Source: Desulfobulbaceae bacterium
GTDB lineage: Bacteria > Desulfobacterota > Desulfobulbia > Desulfobulbales > Desulfobulbaceae
NCBI GenBank assembly: GCA_019163135.1
Contig: JAFLKR010000106.1
Coordinates: 1-38,086 of the forward strand
DNA length: 38,086 bases
Direction of reading: 5' to 3'
Each line of letters opens with the position of its first letter. Within the stretch, counting starts at the first letter, position 1. The notes under the pieces were generated by a model. The model saw nothing but the letters and a program-made list of their open reading frames with translations, searched no databases and was not told the origin of the DNA. The position numbers and the translations under genes were made by a program. Positions 8,691 through 16,433 of the stretch are shown in pieces.

Positions 8691-11401
8691 GCAGAGAAAG
8701 AAAGCCAGAGGAAGAATTGGGTGATCAGGAGACAGCCGCCAGTATAATAGACCGATCGGCCGAAGTCAAAACCAATCACCTCCCGGATGAGCCCGGGAAT
8801 CCATCCCACCCCTTCGCCTGTAAACGAATGAAACATCGCGGTACACACCATCGCCAGCCCCGATCGTGCCGGCAGGAGGTCGGCAGCCCACCGGAGGCCG
8901 CTGCTCATCCGGGCATAAAAATCCGGCCCCAGGCCGCCGGAGAGAATTAATTGCGGCAGCACCACAGCTATGGCCAGCAGCACCGAAAACCGGCCCGCGG
9001 TCGGGTCGATGGTGCTCAGGAAAAGGCCTATGGCCACCGAACTCCAGGCAATGGCGACCATGGCCAGCCAGACCGGCATAAAGGCGGTCGGGCGCAGGGC
9101 AGGGTTGCACCAGCAGAGTGCGAGAAAGAGAAGACATTGCAGGGCGGTGATCGCCAGGCAGAAGGGCAGCTTCGAGCCCAAATAGGGGAGGATCGACAAA
9201 TGCGACATCCGTTCGCGCCGATAGATGGATCGCTCCGGCGAAATTTCCAGGCAGGCGATAAAGGTCCCCGAGAACACTGCGGTCATGACGATCATCAGCA
9301 GGACGCTCATCGGCACCGGCAGGTTTGCCACACCCTCAAAGCGCAGGGCGTAGAGCAGGTCGGGGGCAGAACGCGGGTCCAAGATTCCGGCCGGGGAGAG
9401 GAGCACCTTGAGTTGGCTGTCCATGGCGGTCCCCCCCATGACTGCAACTTCCAGGAAAGGCCGTTTTTGGACACGAACCTCCTCGTCGGTGCGCACACCG
9501 TTGATGTGCTGCGACAGACTCACCAGAGCCAGGACGACGGGGATGCAGAGAAAGAGCAATAAGCGTTTGGGTGCTGCACAGCGAATATGTAGATGTCGTT
9601 GCGACAGGATGCGCCAGATGCGGAGCGATCCGATGTCAGGCCAGTCGGCGGAAACCCGTCTGCGACCCTCGGGTTTTGGTTTGACGGGTGGTTCGGTCAG
9701 GGTCTGGTCGGAGCCGTTTTTTTGGTGGATCTCCATCACCCGGGCTAAGGGGGAAAGGCGTGCTTCGATGTTTTTTTGATAGAGTTGGCAATGGCGGTAA
9801 CGGTGGGCATAACGGGCGGCGATCCTTTCCTGTTCGCCAGCGGTACGGTCGGTGGTACCGGCTGCGGGCTTTCCCTCGGCGCCGGTCAGCAGGTCGAAGA
9901 TGCCGGTCGGCCGAATGTGCGGCATGGTATCCTCGCTGAAGAATTTAGTCGCTTCGTTCGGAGTACCAAAAAAAACCAGCTTCCCTTGGGAAAGGATGAC
10001 CACCTTGTCGAGCAGGGACAGGTTATAGAGCACATGGGTGGTGATCACCACGGTGGTGCCGTTGTGGGCCATGCTGCGGAAATGACGCATCAGCCGATCC
10101 TCGGTGCTGGGATCAAGGCCGGAGGTCGGCTCGTCGAGAAAGAGGATGCTGGGGCGGACGATAAGTTCGGCCCCGATGGAAACCCGTTTGCGCTGGCCGC
10201 CGCTCAATTGGTGGATTGGCAGGTGGCGGACTTGCGATAATCCCAGGGTTTCGATGGTGCCGTCGACGATGTTGGTCCGTTGGGCGGGGTCTATATCCGG
10301 GGACAGACGGAGGCTGGCGATGTAGCCGAGGCTCTCCTCGACGCTCAACTCCGGGTGAAGGATGTCATCCTGCGGCACATAGCCGATAGTGTTGCGAAAC
10401 ATCGCATAGGCCGTGTCCAGAGGGATCTCATTATATAAAACTTGCCCCTGGCTCGGCCGGGTAAAGCCGTTAAGGGCGGTGAGCAGGCTGGTCTTGCCGG
10501 CGCCGCTCGGACCGAGGATGCCGATAAATTCGCCGGGTTCAAAAGAAAGGGTGATACCATCCAGGAGCGTTTTAGTCGCGGCCCGGCCGTTGACCGCGGT
10601 CCGGGTCAGGCCGACGCACTCCAGTTTGACCGCCTGGCCGCATTCCCGTTGCTGCACAGTGAGCGCACCATCGTGCTCTAACTGGAATCGGAAATGGGTG
10701 GAGCCGATAACCACGGTGTCGGCGGCCGTCAGGCTGACTTCGCGCACCCTGCGTCCGTTTACCCAAGTACCGTTGAGGCTGTGCTGGTCGACAAGGCGGA
10801 GGGTGTCCTCGTACTGCCGGAGGATAGCGTGCCTCGAACTTACCATCGGCTCAAAGCTCAGGGAAATATCGCTGCCCGGGGCTCGGCCGATCACCCATTG
10901 TTGCTGCGGAGGCAGGGTGATTTGTCGGGGCTCGAGGCTGCTGCGGGTTTGAAAGCGGAGGTGGTTGGCGCTGTCGGAACCGAGGCTGATCAGATCGCCA
11001 TCCTGAAGCGCGATTCGGCCGATTGCCCTCTGGCCATTATGAAAGACGCCGTTAGTGGAGTCGAGGTCTTCGAGCTGGAAGTGCCCCAGGAGATCGATGG
11101 TTATGTGCGCGTGACGACGGGAGACGCAGGCCCCGGTGACGACGATATCGCATTGGCCCCCATCGCGGCCGATGGTGACGCCTTGAGCAGTGATGCGGTA
11201 TTCCCGGTAAGAAAAACCGGCATCCAGGGCAACCAGAAAAGCCGGTGCATCGGGGCAGGGCGGCTGGGTCTCAGAGGCTTTCATGGCGGTTTTTCGGGAG
11301 TCGGGAATGCCTGCCGCCTCCGACCGCATGGGGGACGGTCGGAGACTGCTCAGGAGAGGGTCAAGGTGCCGGTCTTCCCGATCTTGCCGGGAAGATGGCA
11401 T
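8660..11401 (-). CDS. Tandem-FHA ABCG-type ABC transporter (FHA-FHA-ATPase-ABC2 membrane)
   Basis: Single-chain half-transporter of up to 913 residues. FHA1 spans about 55-150 (GRD, SRRH 94-97, STNG near 115), FHA2 about 160-240 (IGR 171-173, SSRH 188-191, SLNGTWVNG near 208-216). The ATPase has Walker A GPSGAGKT (297-304), Q-loop VPQDD, signature LSGGQRKR (399-406), Walker B ILFLDEP (419-425) and H-loop TTH. The C-terminal 300 residues hold about six membrane helices of the ABC-2/White type. FHA domains bind phosphothreonine, so activity or location is probably set by the neighbouring kinase. The ATG at 11401 lies 3 nt after the preceding stop but has a weak SD; ATG codons at residues 25 and 40 are alternatives, and FHA1 begins after both. 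The cargo is unknown. Confidence 0.9.
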   Translation of the reverse strand: MPSSRQDREDRHLDPLLSSLRPSPMRSEAAGIPDSRKTAMKASETQPPCPDAPAFLVALDAGFSYREYRITAQGVTIGRDGGQCDIVVTGACVSRRHAHITIDLLGHFQLEDLDSTNGVFHNGQRAIGRIALQDGDLISLGSDSANHLRFQTRSSLEPRQITLPPQQQWVIGRAPGSDISLSFEPMVSSRHAILRQYEDTLRLVDQHSLNGTWVNGRRVREVSLTAADTVVIGSTHFRFQLEHDGALTVQQRECGQAVKLECVGLTRTAVNGRAATKTLLDGITLSFEPGEFIGILGPSGAGKTSLLTALNGFTRPSQGQVLYNEIPLDTAYAMFRNTIGYVPQDDILHPELSVEESLGYIASLRLSPDIDPAQRTNIVDGTIETLGLSQVRHLPIHQLSGGQRKRVSIGAELIVRPSILFLDEPTSGLDPSTEDRLMRHFRSMAHNGTTVVITTHVLYNLSLLDKVVILSQGKLVFFGTPNEATKFFSEDTMPHIRPTGIFDLLTGAEGKPAAGTTDRTAGEQERIAARYAHRYRHCQLYQKNIEARLSPLARVMEIHQKNGSDQTLTEPPVKPKPEGRRRVSADWPDIGSLRIWRILSQRHLHIRCAAPKRLLLFLCIPVVLALVSLSQHINGVRTDEEVRVQKRPFLEVAVMGGTAMDSQLKVLLSPAGILDPRSAPDLLYALRFEGVANLPVPMSVLLMIVMTAVFSGTFIACLEISPERSIYRRERMSHLSILPYLGSKLPFCLAITALQCLLFLALCWCNPALRPTAFMPVWLAMVAIAWSSVAIGLFLSTIDPTAGRFSVLLAIAVVLPQLILSGGLGPDFYARMSSGLRWAADLLPARSGLAMVCTAMFHSFTGEGVGWIPGLIREVIGFDFGRSVYYTGGCLLITQFFLWLSFSAWFLKRRDTR
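11318..11344 (-). repeat. Hairpin at the FHA-ABC translation start region
   Basis: Perfect 9-bp inverted repeat CTCCGACCG / CGGTCGGAG with a 9-nt loop. On the minus strand the loop contains the second candidate ATG (11327-11329) of the FHA-ABC gene. It lies between the first ATG (11401) and the third (11284). Confidence 0.5.
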
Positions 11402-11404
11402 GGG

Positions 11405-12577
11405 TCAGTTCTTCCGCGCTGCTGAGGCACCGGCCACCGGGGTAAAGGGGTTGCGCAGATACAACTCCTCATCTTTCAAGGCGGGAATGGCCTTGTCGAG
11501 TTTCTGCTGGGCTTCAAGGATGCGAGGAAAGGTCGGTGGTTCGATGGTCTCGAACATCGAGGTGTCATAATACATGATACCGCTGCCCGTGGGATATTCC
11601 ACCCCGATTTTGACATTATGCATAGCCCCGTCCACCGGAATCGGTGACCGGAAGGTCAGCACATAATCGCTTTGCATGGTGTTCTGGATATCCTCGACAC
11701 TGCGGGTGATGGTGTCATAGGCGGTGCCGATGGCATAGTATTTACCAAAGGAGTTTTTGGAAAGTGCCTGGAGATCGCGCTGATCCTTGCCGTCCTTGCC
11801 GGTGAAGCAGAGAGAATAAATCGGTATCGGAATTTTCAGGCTGGAGATCCGGGTCATCAGGTCGGACCTGTTGACGGCACTGTCTTCGTCTTTGCCGCTG
11901 CCCAGAACGACAATCGAGGTGGAGACGATGTAGTCGACTTCGCTGGACGAACTGCCCCCGGCCCCGACTCCGCCGGCCAGTTGCATGGCCCCGGCTAACC
12001 CGTCATAGATTCGGGTCCGTTCGCCCCGCGGCTGCAGATCGGCCAGCCGTCGGCCCAGGATGCCCGGTTCACGGTCAAAATTGGAAAGCACGGTGTAGCC
12101 CTCGCTGCTGTTATCCAACGCGATCAGGGCCACCTGATCCTGCGGTCGTTTGGCATCGATGAAGCGGGCCGCTGCCCGGATCATGGCTTCAAAATCGGGG
12201 CCCTTCATGTTCTTGTTGGTATCCAGGACCAGAATGGAGCGGATCGCTTCTTCCCGGTTTTGGATGGATTGGATGAGGTACTGTCTCTTTTTGGGATCGT
12301 ACGCCCGCCCCTCGACCATCACCCCGATGTTGAGCACATTAAGGTTGACCAGCGGATTCATATCCTGATCAAAGGTGCGCATATAGACATGCACGAAAGG
12401 GTAGAGGGCCGATTCCACTTTGAATATCTTCAGGCCGTAGCCCTGCTGGCCGGTGGCGCCGGTCCCGGCATGGGAAATTTTAGCCGCCAGTCCGATTGCC
12501 AGTACCAGTCCCAGGATGATCAATTCGGCAGCCAGGGGCTGCAGGGCCGTCAGGCACCGTTTCAACAACCATTTCAT
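11405..12577 (-). CDS. Membrane-anchored von Willebrand A-like protein with degenerate metal site
   Basis: 390 residues from the ATG at 12577, chosen because AAGGAG lies 7 nt upstream; an in-frame start at 12613 would overlap the previous gene. One N-terminal membrane segment or signal (about 14-36). From about 113 to 280 the fold is vWA-like: IRSILVLDTNKN at the position of the MIDAS strand, QVALIALDN, TRIYDGLAGAM and a later IVVLGSGKDED. The classical DxSxS is replaced by DTNKN (119-123), so metal binding may be lost or altered. The C-terminal part (about 300-360) looks like a beta domain. vWA proteins commonly act as assembly or adhesion partners; here it sits between the exporter-like genes and the FHA-ABC gene. 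Confidence 0.8.
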   Translation of the reverse strand: MKWLLKRCLTALQPLAAELIILGLVLAIGLAAKISHAGTGATGQQGYGLKIFKVESALYPFVHVYMRTFDQDMNPLVNLNVLNIGVMVEGRAYDPKKRQYLIQSIQNREEAIRSILVLDTNKNMKGPDFEAMIRAAARFIDAKRPQDQVALIALDNSSEGYTVLSNFDREPGILGRRLADLQPRGERTRIYDGLAGAMQLAGGVGAGGSSSSEVDYIVSTSIVVLGSGKDEDSAVNRSDLMTRISSLKIPIPIYSLCFTGKDGKDQRDLQALSKNSFGKYYAIGTAYDTITRSVEDIQNTMQSDYVLTFRSPIPVDGAMHNVKIGVEYPTGSGIMYYDTSMFETIEPPTFPRILEAQQKLDKAIPALKDEELYLRNPFTPVAGASAARKN

Positions 12578-12609
12578 ACCTATCTCCTTCAAAAGAACCC
12601 TGTCGGGTT

Positions 12610-12933
12610 TCATGGCATCTGGGCAAAGGGTTTGCCCAGGTTATTGATCGTCTTGCCGCCCGGCCCTTTGACCGAACTGTAGGCGATCTTGGTTACTCCG
12701 GTGGAGGTGTCAAGGACAAAGGCCCCGTAGCCGCCGCCCGATTCCCAGGCGCTGATCTGAAATCGGCCGGTATTGGAGAGCGGGATCGCTCTGCTTTCGT
12801 TCGGGTCCAGCACCGCCACCGGCAAGGAGGGGCCATCGTTGATAACCGCGCCCATCAGCAAACCGATGAGCAGGGGCGCCAAGCCGCCCAGCAGTAACCC
12901 GGCCCAAAAATTATTCGCCCCTATTTCTCTCAT
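12610..12933 (-). CDS. Small membrane-anchored protein of unknown function
   Basis: 107 residues, no family recognised. One strongly hydrophobic N-terminal helix (about residues 9-31, NFWAGLLLGGLAPLLIGLLMG) is followed by a short polar domain with a WESGGGYGAFVLDTSTG segment that looks like a small beta structure. The start is well supported: GGAGG 9 nt before the ATG, and the ATG lies 23 nt inside the 3' end of the CsgG-like gene, implying translational coupling. The tight link suggests a subunit or chaperone of the exporter. Nothing in it resembles CsgE or CsgF closely enough to claim homology. Confidence 0.7.
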   Translation of the reverse strand: MREIGANNFWAGLLLGGLAPLLIGLLMGAVINDGPSLPVAVLDPNESRAIPLSNTGRFQISAWESGGGYGAFVLDTSTGVTKIAYSSVKGPGGKTINNLGKPFAQMP

Positions 12934-14392
12934 TGATCAAAGCCTCCGCTGAAATCTTATTGCCGAAAGCCGCTTGACTGCGCAACAGTTGGGCCACGCC
13001 CTCCTGGGCATCCTGCTGTTTGGCCGGTGCGGCCGTCTCTTTGCCGGTCGGAGGTTTGTCCGCATTGGTCCAGGCCACGGCTACAGGGCTGGCGCTGACC
13101 TTTTCCGCCGGTGCGGTTTTCTGTACCGGTTTGCTCGCCTTTTGCTGATTAACCACTTGGGTCGGGGCGGACTTCTCTGCTGTTTTAGCAATGGCCTTGG
13201 CCGGCGCCTTTTTCACCGGGGCTGCCGCTACGGCTTCCACCGGGCTGGAACTTTCCAGGGCCTTGGCCAGCATCTCCCGCCGACGGGACACCTGCTCCAT
13301 CTGGTCGCCCAGCGAACTCCACAGCGCCACATATAACTCCGGATCGTTGACGCCCTGGGCCGGTTTGTAATCAGGTTTAAAGCTCGACAGCGCTGCCTGG
13401 GTTTTGCTGTCGAGACGTCCGGTGATGGGCACGTCGTACCCCTTGAGGTAGAGACAGGTCTGGATCTCACCGATTCGGTCGCTCGGGCTCAGGTTTCTGA
13501 AATCCTGTCGGATCCGTTCAAGCACCAACGGATCGGGTTTCATCTCCGGAATCAGCTTCCAGTAGGGCAGGTAGAGGTATTTGCCGACAATCTGGAGCAC
13601 ACTGGTCTGGACCAGCAGACGGATAGCTGCATGTCGTCCCTGGACCTTCTTGACCGTGCCTTTGAGGCCGAAACTCGGGCCAAAGATGGTGAAGCCGAGT
13701 TCTTTTTCCGCCACGGCCTTATAAACATTGATCGAATTGACCGTCTGCATCCGGGCCACGCCGGACATGGTCTTGAAATCGAGCAGGTTGAAATCCAGGG
13801 TGATCCGGGCGAGGCTGTCCTTGTTTTCCTGGTTATAATCGACCGAAATGGTGTCGCCCGGAACCCAGGATTGATTGACGTTGAAGGGTTTGGTCGTGAC
13901 CCCGAAATCGGTGCTGCTGCCATGGGTTTCGAGGCCGCGATCAAATTCGGTGATCCCGCCGGAGAGCACGATGTCCGGGATGTATTTCCCCTGAAAATTA
14001 GAATAACCGGTGACCATCTGGTTGTTGATGAACACCGGGCTGTAGGGGATATAGACGACATTGCCGCCGATAGCGTTGAGCGAACTCTTGGTCATCTCGG
14101 TTATATCCCGTGGGATCTCGCCGAAGCCGAATTGGGAAAGCCCGGTGAAATCGGTGATGTCTTTGCCCATGATCATTGCCCGCTTGCCGTAAATCTGGGT
14201 CATTCGACCCAGATCGGCGAGGGGTTGGTCAAAGCTCGTTTCCTTGATCTCCGGCATATCCGAAGGCATATCGACGTCCACCTGGCGGGGGTCGATCTTG
14301 GCGCAGGCGCCCAGGCTGAAGACCACCAGCGGGATCAGCAGCCAAGAGGCTGGGTTTATTCGGATTCGGAGTTTTGGTATGGCAAAAAGCAT
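12911..14392 (-). CDS. CsgG/HfaB-like outer-membrane lipoprotein with peptidoglycan-binding-like module
   Basis: 493 residues. The signal peptide ends in lipobox LGAC (Cys30). Residues about 55-275 resemble CsgG-type secretion pores: a start helix region, IPYSPVF strand, then VLSGGITEFDRG, followed by ARITLDFNLLDFKT, where CsgG has its own paired strands, and a late helix ending ...LVQTSVLQIVGKYL. CsgG and the Caulobacter holdfast-anchor protein HfaB form ring-shaped outer-membrane channels exporting curlin-type subunits. Unlike CsgG (about 277 residues) it continues with a PG_binding_1-like repeat (306-343: IGEIQTCLYLKGYDV...GRLDSKTQAAL) and an Ala/Lys/Pro-rich tail (382-470), which could reach the cell wall. 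AGGA 6 nt before the ATG supports the start. CsgG assignment is by eye, moderate confidence. Confidence 0.78.
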   Translation of the reverse strand: MLFAIPKLRIRINPASWLLIPLVVFSLGACAKIDPRQVDVDMPSDMPEIKETSFDQPLADLGRMTQIYGKRAMIMGKDITDFTGLSQFGFGEIPRDITEMTKSSLNAIGGNVVYIPYSPVFINNQMVTGYSNFQGKYIPDIVLSGGITEFDRGLETHGSSTDFGVTTKPFNVNQSWVPGDTISVDYNQENKDSLARITLDFNLLDFKTMSGVARMQTVNSINVYKAVAEKELGFTIFGPSFGLKGTVKKVQGRHAAIRLLVQTSVLQIVGKYLYLPYWKLIPEMKPDPLVLERIRQDFRNLSPSDRIGEIQTCLYLKGYDVPITGRLDSKTQAALSSFKPDYKPAQGVNDPELYVALWSSLGDQMEQVSRRREMLAKALESSSPVEAVAAAPVKKAPAKAIAKTAEKSAPTQVVNQQKASKPVQKTAPAEKVSASPVAVAWTNADKPPTGKETAAPAKQQDAQEGVAQLLRSQAAFGNKISAEALINERNRGE

Positions 14393-14413
14393 GCTCGTTC
14401 CTTGACGTCAGTT

Positions 14414-14737
14414 TTATTTGGAAATGACCGTTTTATCGCCCTTGGAATCATCGATGATGATGATATCTCCATTGATTTCCGCACCCGAGTCTAGGATGAC
14501 GCTGTTGAGGGCCCCGCCGTCGGCCAGAATGACGCCACCGGAACCCGAGGCGGCTTTGCCCCTGGCGCGTTGGGCGAGGTACGAGAAATTTTTGTTCGAA
14601 CCGCTGATCTCGCTGTACGTCCCGATGGCGTCGTCGGCCTCGATCCCGTCATTGAGATCGTCGGCCCGGCATGGGGAAGCCAGGCAAACCTGCCCCAGGA
14701 GCAGCAAAAACATCAAGGTTGCGGTGAGCGCTCGCAT
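14414..14737 (-). CDS. Small secreted protein of the curlin-like cluster
   Basis: 107 residues with a clear Sec signal peptide (cleavage near residue 25, after SPCRA). The mature part is acidic at first (DDLNDGIEADDAIG) and ends with a short-period strand pattern rich in G, S, I and D (GGALNSVILDSGAEINGDIIIID), compatible with a small beta-solenoid or fibre minor subunit. No family recognised. GGGAG 9 nt upstream supports the start. It lies 21 nt from each neighbour, between the five-repeat secreted protein and the CsgG-like exporter, the position held by small accessory subunits in curli and holdfast-anchor loci. A nucleator or secretion-accessory role is a guess. Confidence 0.75.
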   Translation of the reverse strand: MRALTATLMFLLLLGQVCLASPCRADDLNDGIEADDAIGTYSEISGSNKNFSYLAQRARGKAASGSGGVILADGGALNSVILDSGAEINGDIIIIDDSKGDKTVISK

Positions 14738-14758
14738 CGTGCTTTTCTCCCTTATGGA

Positions 14759-15352
14759 TTAGTTCGCCACCACGGAATCGACGGCAACGTTGGAGTTGTT
14801 GCCCGACATCGAAACCGACACATTACCCAGATCGGACTTGGTCATCACCTCGCCGCGCTGGGCTTCGTTCAGTTGAACCGAACCGATATTAAGGCGGTTG
14901 TTGTTGCCGTCAATCACCCCGTTGAGTTGCCCGCCGGTCACGGAAGAGACCACTTTTCCGGCCGAAGCGTTCTGCAGCATCACCGAGCCGATGTTAGAAG
15001 TGTTGTTGTTCCCCTGAACCGTATTGCCGATGGAATCGACCTTGACGGTATTGGACACTGACCCGGCTTTGGAATCCTGGAGGTGGACCGAGGCGCTGTT
15101 CACCGTGTTGTTGTTGCCGGTGGCCGAGGCGGAAACCGTGCCGGTGGCCCGGACCCGATTGGTGACCTCACGGGCGTTGCTGCCGTTCATGTTAATGGAG
15201 GCGGCATTGGCGACGTTGTTGTTCCCCTTGGCCCGGGCGCTGTATTCACCGCCCTGTACCCGGTTTTCCGCCTTGAGGCCGAGCAGATCGGCCTGGCTGA
15301 TCGCCGGGGTGGCCAGGAGGGCGCCGATGGTAATTAATTGTAATATTTTCAT
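14759..15352 (-). CDS. Secreted five-repeat curlin-like protein
   Basis: 197 residues from the ATG at 15352 (GGAG 7 nt upstream; earlier in-frame starts would precede the signal peptide). Signal peptide residues 1-21 (cleavage after SQA). The whole mature protein is a tandem array: GNN cores at residues 43, 79, 114, 149 and 184, i.e. spacing 36, 35, 35, 35. Each unit reads about V-x(10)-GNNNxxNxxSVxLxxxxAGxV, with Asn, Gly, Ser and Val dominating and no Cys. Curlin repeats (CsgA, about 23 residues, S-x5-QxGxGNxA) share the Gly-Asn core, but the period and spacing differ, so this is curlin-like rather than a curlin. It probably forms a beta-solenoid or amyloid fibre exported by the CsgG-like protein next to it. 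Confidence 0.85.
   Translation of the reverse strand: MKILQLITIGALLATPAISQADLLGLKAENRVQGGEYSARAKGNNNVANAASINMNGSNAREVTNRVRATGTVSASATGNNNTVNSASVHLQDSKAGSVSNTVKVDSIGNTVQGNNNTSNIGSVMLQNASAGKVVSSVTGGQLNGVIDGNNNRLNIGSVQLNEAQRGEVMTKSDLGNVSVSMSGNNSNVAVDSVVAN
14762..15265 (-). repeat. Five tandem ~35-residue GNNN repeats (coding)
   Basis: Five coding repeats of about 105 nt inside the secreted protein gene. Period is constant at 35 codons (first interval 36). Repeats are conserved at the protein core but diverged at DNA level, so they are old and under protein-level selection rather than recent expansions. Confidence 0.8.
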
Positions 15353-15395
15353 TTTGTTGCTCCGTAGGCAGGTTGACGCATGCAGTTCTGGAGAC

Positions 15396-15429
15396 CCCGT
15401 GTTGCGACCCATTCCGGCAGCAACACGGG
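15396..15429 (-). repeat. Intercistronic hairpin between the two repeat-protein genes
   Basis: Perfect 10-bp inverted repeat CCCGTGTTGC (15396-15405) / GCAACACGGG (15420-15429) with a 14-nt loop, 10 nt after the stop of the first gene. There is no T-run on the minus-strand exit side, so it is more likely an mRNA-stability or processing element, or a partial terminator, than a full terminator. Confidence 0.6.
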
Positions 15430-15439
15430 AAAAGGGGCT

Positions 15440-16225
15440 TTAGTTAACGGCGATGGAGGCGGCGTTGGCCTGGTTGTTGTTGCCGCCCTCAACCGAGGAG
15501 CTGATGTTGCCGGTGTTTTCCACCTCGTTGATCACGCGTCCCTTGACCGCTATGCCGCCGCCCATCGAGATGGAGGCTGCATTGGCACTGTTATTGTTGC
15601 CGTTCTTGATCATGCTGCTGATATTACCGCTGGTGTTAACCTTGTTGACGACCGAGTCAGCGGTCTGCGCGTTGCCGCCGCCGGAGATCGAGGCGGCGTT
15701 GGCCAGGTTGTTGTTGCCGCCGGTGATGGTGCTGGAGATGTTGCCGGCCCGCTTGATCTCGTTGCGAATTTCAGCCTTGGAGCTGGTCGGGCTGGTGCTC
15801 GGCTCCTGGGTGGCGGCTGCGGTTGTCCCGGTGGTGCTTTCGGCAGCGGTGTCGGTGGCTGCCGTGGTGTCAGTGGCATCGGCTCCGGTATCGGTGGCTG
15901 CCGTGGTGGTATCGGTGGTGGTGGCGGGCGTGGTGGTGGCGGGCGTAGTGCTGCTGCCGACTCCGGCGGTCGCGTTGGTCGTTTGGGTGGTTGGGGCGGT
16001 CGCGGTTGCCGTCGAAGATGCGGTCTGGGTCGCGGTGGTATTGACGGTGATCGTGTTGGTATTGGTGATCGGTTGCGCGACAAAGGTGTTGTGGTGAATG
16101 GCTGGGCCTTTGCGTTTATTGTGATTGAACGATCCGCTCAGGGTGGAATCGCCGGAATCGGCGTGCGCTATGCCGGCGGACAGGCCAAAGATAAGGGCAG
16201 TTGCCAGAAATGTCTTTTTGAGCAT
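15440..16225 (-). CDS. Secreted three-repeat curlin-like protein with Thr/Ala linker
   Basis: 261 residues. Sec signal peptide (1-22, cleavage after AHA), a short basic segment (36-40), a low-complexity Thr/Ala/Ser/Asp linker (about 56-150) and a C-terminal module of three units with GNNN cores at 170, 209 and 248, spacing exactly 39. The consensus is NxV-x4-GNISSxIxxGNNNxANAASISxGG, closer to curlin-type fibre repeats than the sister protein. The chain ends inside the third repeat (ANAASIAVN). The Thr-rich linker could be a spacer or a glycosylation or phosphorylation target. GGAGG 6 nt before the ATG fixes the start. It is first in the cluster, directly downstream of the -24/-12 promoter, so probably the most highly expressed product. 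Confidence 0.85.
   Translation of the reverse strand: MLKKTFLATALIFGLSAGIAHADSGDSTLSGSFNHNKRKGPAIHHNTFVAQPITNTNTITVNTTATQTASSTATATAPTTQTTNATAGVGSSTTPATTTPATTTDTTTAATDTGADATDTTAATDTAAESTTGTTAAATQEPSTSPTSSKAEIRNEIKRAGNISSTITGGNNNLANAASISGGGNAQTADSVVNKVNTSGNISSMIKNGNNNSANAASISMGGGIAVKGRVINEVENTGNISSSVEGGNNNQANAASIAVN
15443..15769 (-). repeat. Three tandem 39-residue GNNN repeats (coding)
   Basis: Three coding repeats of 117 nt (last one truncated) with identical spacing of the GNNN...ANAASI core. This core is nearly invariant in all three and is also present in the first repeat of the sister gene, pointing to common ancestry of the two proteins. Confidence 0.8.
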
Positions 16226-16290
16226 GGGAAACCTCCATATGGGTGTTTGTTATTGGTTGCGGTGAAATACTGCTTGCTGGCTACCTTAAA

Positions 16291-16305
16291 GCAAAGGCAA
16301 TGCCA
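16291..16305 (-). promoter_or_regulatory. Sigma-54 (-24/-12) promoter of the curlin-like cluster
   Basis: On the minus strand the sequence reads CTGGCATTGCCTTTGCT. TGGCA and TTGC are at the exact spacing of the RpoN consensus (TGGCAC-N5-TTGC), with GG and GC 10 bp apart. The predicted start near 16279 gives a 54-nt leader to the ATG at 16225. A sigma-54-type activator is encoded immediately upstream. Confidence 0.8.
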
Positions 16306-16433
16306 GAAATTATTTTCAGGGTTAGTGCCTGGAAATTAGCCGTTAAAATAAAGGGTTGCCAGGATGGGTGGAAAAACGGGGCGCCACAAGCCGGGCAAGT
16401 CCGCTCGGGATACCGGTGCGGGCAATAGCGGAA

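Noticed and set aside
14759-16225. Canonical curli genes csgA/csgB
   Set aside because: Repeat length and spacing differ (35/39 versus about 23 residues), and CsgD, CsgE and CsgF are absent.
15380-16339. 319-codon plus-strand frame rich in Gly/Val
   Set aside because: It is antisense to the repetitive fibre gene and its composition mirrors the repeats; no start context or signature.
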